The position numbers and the translations under genes were made by a program. Below the pieces are notes generated by a model. It saw only the letters and a list, made by a program, of their open reading frames with translations, did no database searches and was not told the origin of the DNA. Source: Bacilli bacterium (lineage in GTDB: Bacteria > Bacillota_I > Bacilli_A > RF39 > UBA660). Taken from it: a stretch of 5,086 nucleotides of DNA. The DNA is taken from the NCBI GenBank assembly GCA_017460245.1, contig JAFUBK010000049.1, positions 1 to 5,086 on the forward strand, in the 5' to 3' direction. Within the stretch, counting starts at the first letter, position 1, and each line of letters opens with the position of its first letter. Below, piece by piece: positions 1 through 5,027 of the stretch.

Positions 1-31
1 TAATTGTTTTTATTGAAAAAAAATTTTAAAT

Positions 32-59
32 AAAAATTCTATCTTATGATAGAATTTTT
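32..59 (-). terminator. Intrinsic terminator after the DUF4176 gene (probably bidirectional)
   Basis: A perfect 12-bp inverted repeat (32-43 with 48-59) encloses a four-base TTAT loop. Read on the minus strand, the hairpin begins at the stop codon of the gene ending at 59 and is followed by a T-rich stretch (TTTAAAATTTTTTTT). This is the usual form of a factor-independent terminator. The plus-strand flank also has a T run, so it could stop transcription from either side. Seen directly in the sequence; the activity is inferred. Confidence 0.85.
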
Positions 60-391
60 TAATAATTTTGATTATTTGGAGAAGATGGAGTTTCAAACTG
101 AGGTGCTTGTTGATTAACCATACTATTTGTCTCAGCAAATTTTACTTGCTGAATTGTTTTAATTCCTTCAACCATTTCTTTTACTTTATTGTTAAATTCA
201 AGATATTCCTCGTTTTCAAGTCCCATATAATTAATTTGGCTAATTTGATCATGATTGAAAACTAGGTTCCTGTCGGATGACAAAATTCCTTCTGGAAAAG
301 TACAAGCACTATAATCAAACATATTATTATCACTTGTCATTGGGAGATATCCTGTTATCATTATTTTTTTTGTAGCATTTTTTAAGGTCAC
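59..391 (-). CDS. DUF4176 domain protein, 5' end uncertain (possibly truncated)
   Basis: This small soluble protein has no signal peptide or membrane segment. It matches the DUF4176 family as I know it: a KKIMITGYLP strand (residues 8-17 from GTG), FDYSACTFPEGIL (25-37), and FNHDQISQINYMG (45-57). A charged helix (about 59-85) and a Gln/Asn/Pro-rich tail (92-110) follow. The family has no known biochemical activity and is often encoded near type VII (WXG100) secretion genes in Firmicutes; no such gene is visible here. The start is odd. GTG at 391 has AGGA six bases upstream, but the family's usual N-terminal strand (here FLPIGTIV) is encoded immediately before it, in frame back to a TAA at 458-460, with no ATG, GTG or TTG. 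The gene therefore either starts late at GTG or has lost its first few codons. It lies directly behind the tsaD terminator, with no promoter that I can identify. Confidence 0.65.
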   Translation of the reverse strand: MTLKNATKKIMITGYLPMTSDNNMFDYSACTFPEGILSSDRNLVFNHDQISQINYMGLENEEYLEFNNKVKEMVEGIKTIQQVKFAETNSMVNQQAPQFETPSSPNNQNY

Positions 392-443
392 TATGGTTCC
401 TATTGGTAAAAATTGGATAAATAAAAAAGCTAAATTATTTACT

Positions 444-473
444 AAAAAAGAAGTTCGTTAAAACTTCTTTTTT
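444..473 (-). terminator. Intrinsic terminator of the tsaE-tsaB-rimI-tsaD operon
   Basis: A perfect 12-bp stem (minus-strand arms 473-462 and 455-444) with a six-base loop TTAACG. The descending arm ends in a run of six T. The first stem base is the last base of the tsaD TAA stop codon, so the hairpin folds immediately behind the terminating ribosome. Because the stem is A-rich on one side and T-rich on the other, it could also work on the plus strand. It should largely separate tsaD from the DUF4176 gene. Confidence 0.88.
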
Positions 474-1474
474 TAATGTAATTTATCACTAGCTTTGGCA
501 TTTAGTGTTAGATCTGCTAGTCTACCTAATTTATATGCATAATAACCAGCAGCACCGATCATTGCTGCATTATCTGTGCAGTATTTAATCGGTTGAATTA
601 TTAAATTAATATAGTTTTCTTTACTTTTTGCTTCTAAGCTTTGTCTTAAACCACTATTAGCTGCAACACCACCAGCAACAATTAAATTTTTAACATTGTA
701 TTTTTTTAGGGCGTTCATTGTTTTTTTTGTTAGAATTTCAACAGCGCGATTTTGAAATGAGGTAGCCATATTTTCAGGGATAATTTGATTACCTTTTTGT
801 TTTTCATTGTGAACAATATTTATAACAGCGCTTTTAATGCCACTAAAACTAAAGTTGAAGGAATCATCATCAAGTGGAAGTGGTAATTTATAGGTGTCTT
901 TTCCTTGATGAGCCAACTTATCTACCAAGGGGCCTCCTGGATAAGGTACACCTATTACTCTGGCTACTTTATCATAAGCTTCGCCTACAGCGTCATCTAA
1001 CGTTCCGCCTAATTTTTCAAAGCTATAATCTTCTTTCATATATACAAGTTCAGTATGACCACCACTTACTACTAAGGCGATAAGTGGAAATTCTAAGGGT
1101 TTTACTAAATTATTTGCATATATATGTCCAGCGATATGATGCACTGGTATTAGTGGCTTATTGTGGATAAAAGCTAGTGTTTTAGCAGCCATTAAACCTA
1201 CTAATAATGAGCCGATTAATCCTGGACCATAAGTAACCGCAATGGCTGTAACTTCTTCCATAGTCATGTTTGCTTTAGCTAGGGCTTCTTCTATAACCAT
1301 TGTGATGTTTTCTATGTGCATGCGGCTAGCAATTTCTGGAACGACGCCACCAAAATTAGCGTGAGTATCCATTTGTGACAAAACAACGGTACTAATTTCT
1401 TCGGTTCCGTTTTTTATAATTGAAACGCTTGTTTCGTCACAGCTTGATTCAATTGCAAGAATATAAGCACTCAT
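473..1474 (-). CDS. tsaD: tRNA N6-adenosine threonylcarbamoyltransferase TsaD
   Basis: TsaD (Gcp/YgjD/Kae1 family) transfers threonylcarbamoyl from threonylcarbamoyl-AMP to N6 of A37 in ANN-decoding tRNAs, working in the cytoplasm with TsaB and TsaE. The 333 residues are normal length for a bacterial TsaD and cover the whole ASKHA-fold protein. Visible landmarks are AIESSCDET (7-15), the metal-binding pair H113 and H117 in HHIAGH, VSGGHTEL (136-143), the LDDAVGEAYDK block (159-169), FSFSGIKSA (208-216), VAGGVAANSGLR (267-278) and CTDNAAM (299-305), where D301 would be the third metal ligand. The ATG at 1474 is supported by GAGGTGA four bases upstream; the TGA of that site is also the stop codon of rimI, so the two genes should be translationally coupled. 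It is the last gene of the operon. No damage is visible. The t6A pathway is essential or nearly so in many bacteria. Confidence 0.97.
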   Translation of the reverse strand: MSAYILAIESSCDETSVSIIKNGTEEISTVVLSQMDTHANFGGVVPEIASRMHIENITMVIEEALAKANMTMEEVTAIAVTYGPGLIGSLLVGLMAAKTLAFIHNKPLIPVHHIAGHIYANNLVKPLEFPLIALVVSGGHTELVYMKEDYSFEKLGGTLDDAVGEAYDKVARVIGVPYPGGPLVDKLAHQGKDTYKLPLPLDDDSFNFSFSGIKSAVINIVHNEKQKGNQIIPENMATSFQNRAVEILTKKTMNALKKYNVKNLIVAGGVAANSGLRQSLEAKSKENYINLIIQPIKYCTDNAAMIGAAGYYAYKLGRLADLTLNAKASDKLH

Positions 1475-1477
1475 ACT

Positions 1478-1485
1478 ATCACCTC
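1478..1485 (-). promoter_or_regulatory. tsaD ribosome binding site overlapping the rimI stop codon
   Basis: GAGGTGAT on the minus strand is a strong Shine-Dalgarno sequence that fixes the tsaD ATG at 1474. The rimI TGA (1481-1479) sits inside it, so ribosomes finishing rimI end on the tsaD ribosome binding site. Confidence 0.85.
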
Positions 1486-1877
1486 AATTCTTTTACCATT
1501 AGATAAGCATTTTTGCTATCATAATAGTTTTTTCTAATTGTTTTTGTTTTAAAATTAAATTTGGAATATAAATTTATGGCCGCAATATTATTAGTTTCTA
1601 CTTCTAGGGAAATGTTTTCACAATTATTGCTTTTTATATCTTTAATTGCGTAATCTAGCAATTTTGTGGCTATTCCTTTTTTTTGATATTCTTTTAATAC
1701 GGCAATATAGTTTATTTCAGATCTTTCATAAATTATACTGTATGAAATAAGTCCGATTATTTTTTGACTTGTGTAGGCAATGAGTTTTTCATATGGATCG
1801 TTTGATGATTTATAGTTTTGAAAATTCTCTTTTAAAAAAATTTCTGTATCTTTGTTTTTTTCTACTTGTTTAATCAT
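1479..1877 (-). CDS. rimI: Ribosomal-protein-alanine N-acetyltransferase RimI-like (GNAT family)
   Basis: A single GNAT domain of 132 residues, slightly shorter than E. coli RimI (148). RimI uses acetyl-CoA to acetylate N-terminal amines, classically Ala1 of ribosomal protein S18. The acetyl-CoA pyrophosphate loop is QKKGIA (65-70). Residues E92 (in LEVE) and Y104 (in NLYSKF) are spaced exactly like the catalytic E103 and Y115 of the enterobacterial enzyme, and IRKNYYD (114-120) is a RimI signature. The ATG at 1877 overlaps the end of tsaB by eight bases. No good ribosome binding site lies at the usual distance (GAGG is 15 bases upstream), so translation probably depends on coupling to tsaB. 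The position between tsaB and tsaD matches the usual Bacilli order. The family call is firm; the exact substrate is inferred. Confidence 0.92.
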   Translation of the reverse strand: MIKQVEKNKDTEIFLKENFQNYKSSNDPYEKLIAYTSQKIIGLISYSIIYERSEINYIAVLKEYQKKGIATKLLDYAIKDIKSNNCENISLEVETNNIAAINLYSKFNFKTKTIRKNYYDSKNAYLMVKELR

Positions 1878-2469
1878 TATTTTTTAATTTTTCCTCAGCT
1901 TCAGTCATTTTTAAATATTTGGGATTTAATTTATGTGGGTTGATTCCTTTTTCGCTTTCGTGCTTTTTAACCACTTTTAGAACGTCAATTTCGGGTTTTA
2001 TAGCATTTAATGGGTCGTAACTAATAAAGCTTCCTTTTTCTTTAATATCCGCAAGTAAAATGTGTTTATCGGGATATATATTATTTAAGTCTTTATCATA
2101 TCCACCAGCGTAAACATAACCTCTTCTAGCATCGATAAGGGCTATATTATTATCACTTGGTGTGCCACTAGCAATAAGTTCTAATGATGAGATTGGAACT
2201 ACAGGTATTTTTAATGACCAAGCCATTGTTTTGGCAAAAGTTAAACCAACTCTAATTCCAGTAAATGAGCCTGGTCCGTTTACGGCAAATATTTTATCAA
2301 TGTCTTTAGGTTTTATACCAGTCAAACTAAATGCTTCGTTTATTACTGGCATAATCATTGCTGACATATCTTTTCCAGTTTCTTCATTAAAAAAATATTT
2401 TACTTCGTTATCGATAATAATAGCGACTACTAGATTCGCAGTCGCTGAGTCTACAAATAAATATTTCAT
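1870..2469 (-). CDS. tsaB: tRNA threonylcarbamoyladenosine biosynthesis protein TsaB
   Basis: TsaB (YeaZ/YdiC) is the non-catalytic ASKHA-fold partner that binds TsaD and is needed for t6A formation. The protein has 199 residues, shorter than E. coli TsaB (231). It shows the N-terminal strand YLFVDSATA (3-11), the family signature VNGPGSFTGIRVGL (63-76), LIDARRGYVYAGGY (111-124), and a C-terminal NPKYLKMTEAEE block (182-193) like the usual PxYLR...EAE ending. The histidine commonly seen in the xHSxxLLP helix is absent: the corresponding stretch reads KDMSAMIMP (33-41). The start is taken at ATG 2469, not the in-frame ATG 15 bases upstream, because GAGG lies seven bases before it and the protein then begins at the conserved strand. 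That ATG overlaps the tsaE stop as ATGA, indicating translational coupling. The 3' end overlaps rimI by eight bases. Confidence 0.94.
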   Translation of the reverse strand: MKYLFVDSATANLVVAIIIDNEVKYFFNEETGKDMSAMIMPVINEAFSLTGIKPKDIDKIFAVNGPGSFTGIRVGLTFAKTMAWSLKIPVVPISSLELIASGTPSDNNIALIDARRGYVYAGGYDKDLNNIYPDKHILLADIKEKGSFISYDPLNAIKPEIDVLKVVKKHESEKGINPHKLNPKYLKMTEAEEKLKNND

Positions 2470-2915
2470 AGTACTGCCTCGCATAACTCTTCGTATTTTG
2501 GCCCATGTGGTTCGATTATTAAAATACGAGAATTTTCACCAGCTACTTTTATTTTTATATCTAGTCTTTCTTCTGGTAGTATATCTTTAATAGTGTTGGC
2601 CCATTCGATAATTACTACGCCACCTTTAGTAAAATAATCTTCAATTCCTGTCCCTGTAGTATCACCATCTAAACGATAAACATCCATATGATAAAGCGGA
2701 AGTTCTCCTTGATATTCTTTTACTATATTAAATGTTGGTGAGGTTATACTTTCTCCTATTTCCATTGCGTTTGCAAATCCTTTGGTAAAAAGTGTTTTCC
2801 CACTACCTAATTCTCCATTTAAGCAAATGATCATATTTGGAAATTTTTCTGATTCTAAGTTTTGCGCTAATTCAATTGTATCCATTTCACTTCGAGATGT
2901 TATTTTATATTCCAT
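2466..2915 (-). CDS. tsaE: tRNA threonylcarbamoyladenosine biosynthesis ATPase TsaE
   Basis: TsaE (YjeE/YdiB) is a small P-loop ATPase that binds the TsaB-TsaD complex and supports repeated rounds of t6A synthesis. The 149 residues are normal length. The Walker A motif is GELGSGKT (34-41), with K40 and T41 contacting phosphate; then come SPTFNIVKEY (59-68), HMDVYRL (76-82), GIEDYF (90-95) and IIEWAN (102-107), all family landmarks. The in-frame ATG at 2933 would add six residues, but it lies in the predicted -10 box, whereas ATG 2915 has GGTGA five bases upstream and gives the normal N-terminus. It is the first gene of the tsaE-tsaB-rimI-tsaD operon; its TGA overlaps the tsaB ATG. TGG is used for Trp (W105). 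Confidence 0.95.
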   Translation of the reverse strand: MEYKITSRSEMDTIELAQNLESEKFPNMIICLNGELGSGKTLFTKGFANAMEIGESITSPTFNIVKEYQGELPLYHMDVYRLDGDTTGTGIEDYFTKGGVVIIEWANTIKDILPEERLDIKIKVAGENSRILIIEPHGPKYEELCEAVL

Positions 2916-2919
2916 AATT

Positions 2920-2925
2920 ATCACC
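2920..2925 (-). promoter_or_regulatory. tsaE ribosome binding site
   Basis: GGTGAT on the minus strand, with GGTGA five bases before ATG 2915. It decides the tsaE start in favour of 2915 over the in-frame ATG at 2933. If the promoter at 2932-2960 is used, this site lies at the very 5' end of the mRNA. Confidence 0.65.
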
Positions 2926-2931
2926 AAAATC

Positions 2932-2960
2932 ATTGTATCAAAATGAGAACTTATTTACAA
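2932..2960 (-). promoter_or_regulatory. Probable sigma-A promoter of the tsaE-tsaB-rimI-tsaD operon
   Basis: On the minus strand there is a -35-like TTGTAA (2960-2955), a 17-base spacer, and a -10 box TACAAT (2937-2932) preceded by TG one base away, the extended -10 pattern. Predicted transcription starts near 2924, leaving a leader of only about ten bases. An alternative lies a little upstream: TTGAAA (2982-2977), 17 bases, TGTAAA (2959-2954), which would give a leader of about 30 bases. The tsa operon follows a probable terminator, so a promoter in this gap is expected; which one is used cannot be told. Confidence 0.55.
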
Positions 2961-2980
2961 TAGTTTTTATAATATATTTC

Positions 2981-3016
2981 AAAAGAAAAGGATAACTTTT
3001 TTGTTATCTCCTCTTT
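2981..3016 (-). terminator. Probable intrinsic terminator of the RpoA-CTD-like/TPR unit
   Basis: On the minus strand GATAAC (3008-3003), a six-A loop and GTTATC (2996-2991) form a perfect 6-bp stem. It extends by about five further pairs, including G-U, past a bulged A at 3009, and is followed by a CTTTTCTTTT tract. It lies about 70 bases after the stop of the TPR-like gene and before the tsaE promoter candidates, where a terminator would be expected. It is weaker than the other two terminators in the window. Confidence 0.55.
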
Positions 3017-3085
3017 GTATTAATTTATTTTTTTATTATTTGTTATTTAACTCTAGTTTATTCATTTTTTATCGTTCTTTTTGTT

Positions 3086-3943
3086 TTAATTTCTTTTATA
3101 TCTTCTATTAAATTTTTCTATTTGACTTAATGTTTTTGTTTTTTGTTCGCTTTCGTGATTTAAATAATTTAGATCTGTATATGGTAAGTTTTGACAATTT
3201 GCTGATGGACACATTGTAATTAATTCATTACTGCCACGAAAGGCAATGACTATAAAATAGTCTTGTATTTTGTTTTTTTCCCTTCCACATTCAGAATATT
3301 TAAATACATACTTATCAGCAAATAAGGTTTCATACAACCTTTTATCTGATGGGATAATTTCTTTTAAAGCTTTAAATATTTTTTTAATCGGAAAACCACT
3401 TACAAACAAATTATCATTTGGTTCGTTGTTACAATCTGACAAATGTTTTTCTGTGTGACTTAAAAACTCTTTATCTGAATAATTTGTTATTTGTCTTGTC
3501 AAATAGCCAGCTTCTTCAAAATCATAATTTTCTAAGTTGCCAAATTTTTTTTGACAATAAAGAAGATAAGCAGCTAAATTGTATTCTTTTAAATCTTCAA
3601 AGTTATCTAGGTAAAACTGATATGATTCTTCATATTTTTCTTCATTTGCAAGTATTTCTAGTTTTTTTAAAGCAGACATTTGGTTAAAAACTTTAACGCG
3701 GTCTTTTGCTTGTAAAAAGTGTTCATTATTCGAACTTGATGCTTTAACTTGTTCTAACACTTCTAATGCTTCTTTGGTTTTGCCAATAATATTTAAAGTG
3801 TGAATATACTGAATATAAACATAATAATCATTTGGATATCTTTCTAAGTAATCTTCATAAGCCTGGGCAGCATAGAAAGGATCAGTTTTAATGAATGGAT
3901 ATATTTTTCCAGATTCTAGTTTGTTAAAATATTTTGTTTCCAT
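3086..3943 (-). CDS. TPR-like repeat protein with unassigned C-terminal domain
   Basis: I do not recognise this gene's specific role. The 285-residue product has no signal peptide or membrane segment and should be cytoplasmic. Residues about 22-67 look like a helical TPR-type pair (DPFYAAQAYEDYLERYPND, then IGKTKEALEVLEQ), and about 88-136 like another (ALKKLEILANEEKYEESYQFY). From about 160 a separate domain follows. It has a predicted helix at 186-197 and then a probable beta-rich segment, DKYVFKYSECG (210-220) and DYFIVIAFRG (228-237), ending in LITMCPSANC (241-250); cysteines at 219, 245 and 250 might bind metal, but this is not a known motif. The tail (263-285) is basic. ATG 3943 is chosen: it lies ten bases after the preceding gene's stop, while the TTG at 4006 would overlap that gene by 53 bases. 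The ribosome binding site is weak (AAAAAGA), so translation is probably coupled. TPR regions usually mediate protein contacts; the partner may be the upstream gene's product. Confidence 0.8.
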   Translation of the reverse strand: METKYFNKLESGKIYPFIKTDPFYAAQAYEDYLERYPNDYYVYIQYIHTLNIIGKTKEALEVLEQVKASSSNNEHFLQAKDRVKVFNQMSALKKLEILANEEKYEESYQFYLDNFEDLKEYNLAAYLLYCQKKFGNLENYDFEEAGYLTRQITNYSDKEFLSHTEKHLSDCNNEPNDNLFVSGFPIKKIFKALKEIIPSDKRLYETLFADKYVFKYSECGREKNKIQDYFIVIAFRGSNELITMCPSANCQNLPYTDLNYLNHESEQKTKTLSQIEKFNRRYKRN

Positions 3944-3953
3944 ATAAATCTTT

Positions 3954-4889
3954 TTAATTAAGTCCCTTTTGACTGTCTTTGGATATTGAAGATTCAAAAT
4001 CTGCAAATGATAGATGCTTTTTCAACTCAATTAATTCTTCTTTTTTTTGGACAATTTCTTGTAGGCACCTTAATTCTTCAAGTTCTTTATCAGCGTCTTC
4101 ATCAAGTTTTTTGTATAAAAGTTCAAATAACTGATCTACTTCTAATTCTTCTATGTCAACAATGGTTTGGTGCTGGAGCTTTTTTGTTTCATATAAAGCC
4201 TGATTTTGTTCTAAAAGCATTTTATTATATTCTCTTATCTCTTCAATTGTATCTAAAACTGGTTTTTTATAGACTTGAAGTCCTACTTCTTCTTTTAATT
4301 TTTTGTTTTTAATTTCTGATTTGTTTAATTTTTCTAATTCTTGTTTTATGATTTCAATGTAAACTTCAGGAATTTCAAATTCATCGAAAACTTTGTAAAT
4401 GCTGCTTTTTACTGCTTCGTATTTACTTGGCAAAAACGCTTGTTCTTGTTCTTCTGACATTTGTAAAAAATCTTTTAATGTAATTATTCCTGCTGAAGTT
4501 AGTGTCGGATAAATATAGCTATCTGGGTAGAGAATTGTATTAATATTTAAGTCAAGAAGATTGGTTATTAATTTTTTAGGGATGTTTCCTTGATTATATT
4601 CTTTTAATTCTTCATCCGATAGTGTAAATAAAACAAGTTCTTTATTTGTCATACCAAAATGTAATTGACTATAGCCAAAAGAATTAATTAATTGTTTTAT
4701 TTCATTTAGGGTTCCTTCACCTATTTTTCGAAGGTTAAGAAATTGTTCTTCACTAAATTTTAACAATTCTTCTAAATTTGATATTTTCCTTGAATGATAC
4801 CCAAATCTCCCGTAGGTTTTTGGCTTTAAATCAAATGTAGTAATTGGTTTTTTTAACAATTCTTTTTTTGTTAGTTGAGTACTATCCAT
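3954..4889 (-). CDS. RpoA C-terminal-domain-like (helix-hairpin-helix) coiled-coil protein
   Basis: The 311-residue product is predicted to be soluble. Residues about 21-72 resemble the RNA polymerase alpha C-terminal domain: an LxxxxxxxF helix, then ISNLEELLKFSEEQF (36-50), then the hairpin LRKIGEGTLNEIKQLINSFG (53-72), comparable to NLGKKSLxEIKxxL of RpoA. The full alpha N-terminal assembly domain is absent, so this is not RpoA. Aligned by eye with E. coli RpoA, R265 becomes K24, N268 becomes G27 and K298 becomes G59, so classical UP-element binding may be weakened. Residues about 127-170 (LTSAGIITLKDFLQMSEEQ...) look like a second, degenerate copy. Residues about 176-292 are Lys/Glu/Leu-rich and probably coiled coil. 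ATG 4889 has a G7 tract seven bases upstream as its ribosome binding site. A consensus promoter precedes it and the TPR-like gene follows after ten bases. The role is unknown; DNA binding or contact with RNA polymerase is inference. Confidence 0.82.
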   Translation of the reverse strand: MDSTQLTKKELLKKPITTFDLKPKTYGRFGYHSRKISNLEELLKFSEEQFLNLRKIGEGTLNEIKQLINSFGYSQLHFGMTNKELVLFTLSDEELKEYNQGNIPKKLITNLLDLNINTILYPDSYIYPTLTSAGIITLKDFLQMSEEQEQAFLPSKYEAVKSSIYKVFDEFEIPEVYIEIIKQELEKLNKSEIKNKKLKEEVGLQVYKKPVLDTIEEIREYNKMLLEQNQALYETKKLQHQTIVDIEELEVDQLFELLYKKLDEDADKELEELRCLQEIVQKKEELIELKKHLSFADFESSISKDSQKGLN

Positions 4890-4896
4890 ATAATTT

Positions 4897-4911
4897 CCCC
4901 CCCTTTTTTTT
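4897..4911 (-). promoter_or_regulatory. Homopolymeric A8-G7 ribosome binding site
   Basis: On the minus strand eight A (4911-4904) are followed directly by seven G (4903-4897), then seven bases to the ATG at 4889. The G run takes the place of a normal AGGAGG site. A seven-G run is conspicuous in such AT-rich DNA, and both runs could change length by replication slippage, altering the strength or spacing of the site. Confidence 0.7.
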
Positions 4912-4920
4912 ACTTTGTTT

Positions 4921-4948
4921 ATTATAATGATTTTTACTGTTTTGTCAA
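4921..4948 (-). promoter_or_regulatory. Consensus sigma-A promoter of the RpoA-CTD-like/TPR unit
   Basis: On the minus strand TTGACA (4948-4943) and TATAAT (4926-4921), both perfect consensus hexamers, are 16 bases apart. Predicted transcription starts near 4914, giving a leader of about 25 bases that contains the A8-G7 tract. The absence of any deviation suggests strong, possibly repressible expression. Confidence 0.88.
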
Positions 4949-4975
4949 ATTATTAAGCCATGGTTTTATTTGACA
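4943..4975. repeat. Inverted TGTCAAAT / ATTTGACA pair over the promoter -35 region
   Basis: TGTCAAAT (4943-4950) and ATTTGACA (4968-4975) are perfect 8-bp inverted copies with 17 bases between them. The left copy contains the -35 box of the minus-strand promoter. A third ATTTGACA lies at 4999-5006, a direct copy 31 bases to the right of the second. They could be operator half-sites, or the right-hand copies could be -35 boxes of plus-strand promoters: TTGACA 4970-4975 with TAAAAT 4995-5000 has a long 19-base spacer. The pattern is seen directly; the function is inferred. Confidence 0.45.
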
Positions 4976-5015
4976 CTTTTTGGATTAATAACATTAAAAT
5001 TTGACATTTTTTTAT

Positions 5016-5027
5016 TTTTGTACAAAA
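5016..5027. repeat. 12-bp perfect palindrome TTTTGTACAAAA
   Basis: A perfect palindrome centred on GTAC, about 68 bases upstream of the consensus promoter's -35 box. It is large enough to be a dimer-binding site, but T- and A-runs make such palindromes fairly easy to get by chance in this base composition. No assigned regulator. Confidence 0.3.

Noticed and set aside
68..265. Plus-strand open frame of 65 codons opposite the DUF4176 gene
   Set aside because: No family resemblance, hydrophobic low-complexity composition typical of the antisense of AT-rich genes, and it lies fully inside a recognisable minus-strand gene.
59..391. A type VII secretion locus at the left edge
   Set aside because: DUF4176 proteins often accompany such loci, but no WXG100, EssC-like or LXG gene is visible in this window, so the link cannot be claimed.
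874..1083. Plus-strand open frame opposite tsaD
   Set aside because: It is antisense to conserved tsaD motifs and has no ribosome binding site or recognisable domain.
2470..2484. tsaB starting five codons earlier
   Set aside because: The extra residues precede the conserved first strand, and the GAGG site is placed correctly for the ATG at 2469, which also forms the ATGA overlap with tsaE.
2162..2590. Plus-strand open frame of 142 codons opposite tsaB and tsaE
   Set aside because: It spans two confidently identified genes on the other strand and looks like no known protein; its length comes from the low stop density opposite coding DNA.
2916..2933. tsaE starting at the upstream in-frame ATG
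   Set aside because: That ATG lies within the predicted -10 box, has no ribosome binding site, and the extra residues are not typical of TsaE; GGTGA supports the ATG at 2915.
3944..4006. TPR-like gene starting at the in-frame TTG at 4006
   Set aside because: It would overlap the upstream gene by 53 bases with a rare start codon; the ATG at 3943 gives normal operon spacing, though its own ribosome binding site is weak.
3270..4312. Three plus-strand open frames opposite the TPR-like and RpoA-CTD-like genes
   Set aside because: Leucine-rich antisense translations with no start signals or family resemblance; the minus-strand frames have clear domain structure and operon spacing.
3086..4889. Toxin-antitoxin reading of the two-gene unit
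   Set aside because: Both proteins are larger than typical toxin-antitoxin partners and neither shows a known toxin fold or antitoxin DNA-binding motif; only the operon arrangement would suggest it.
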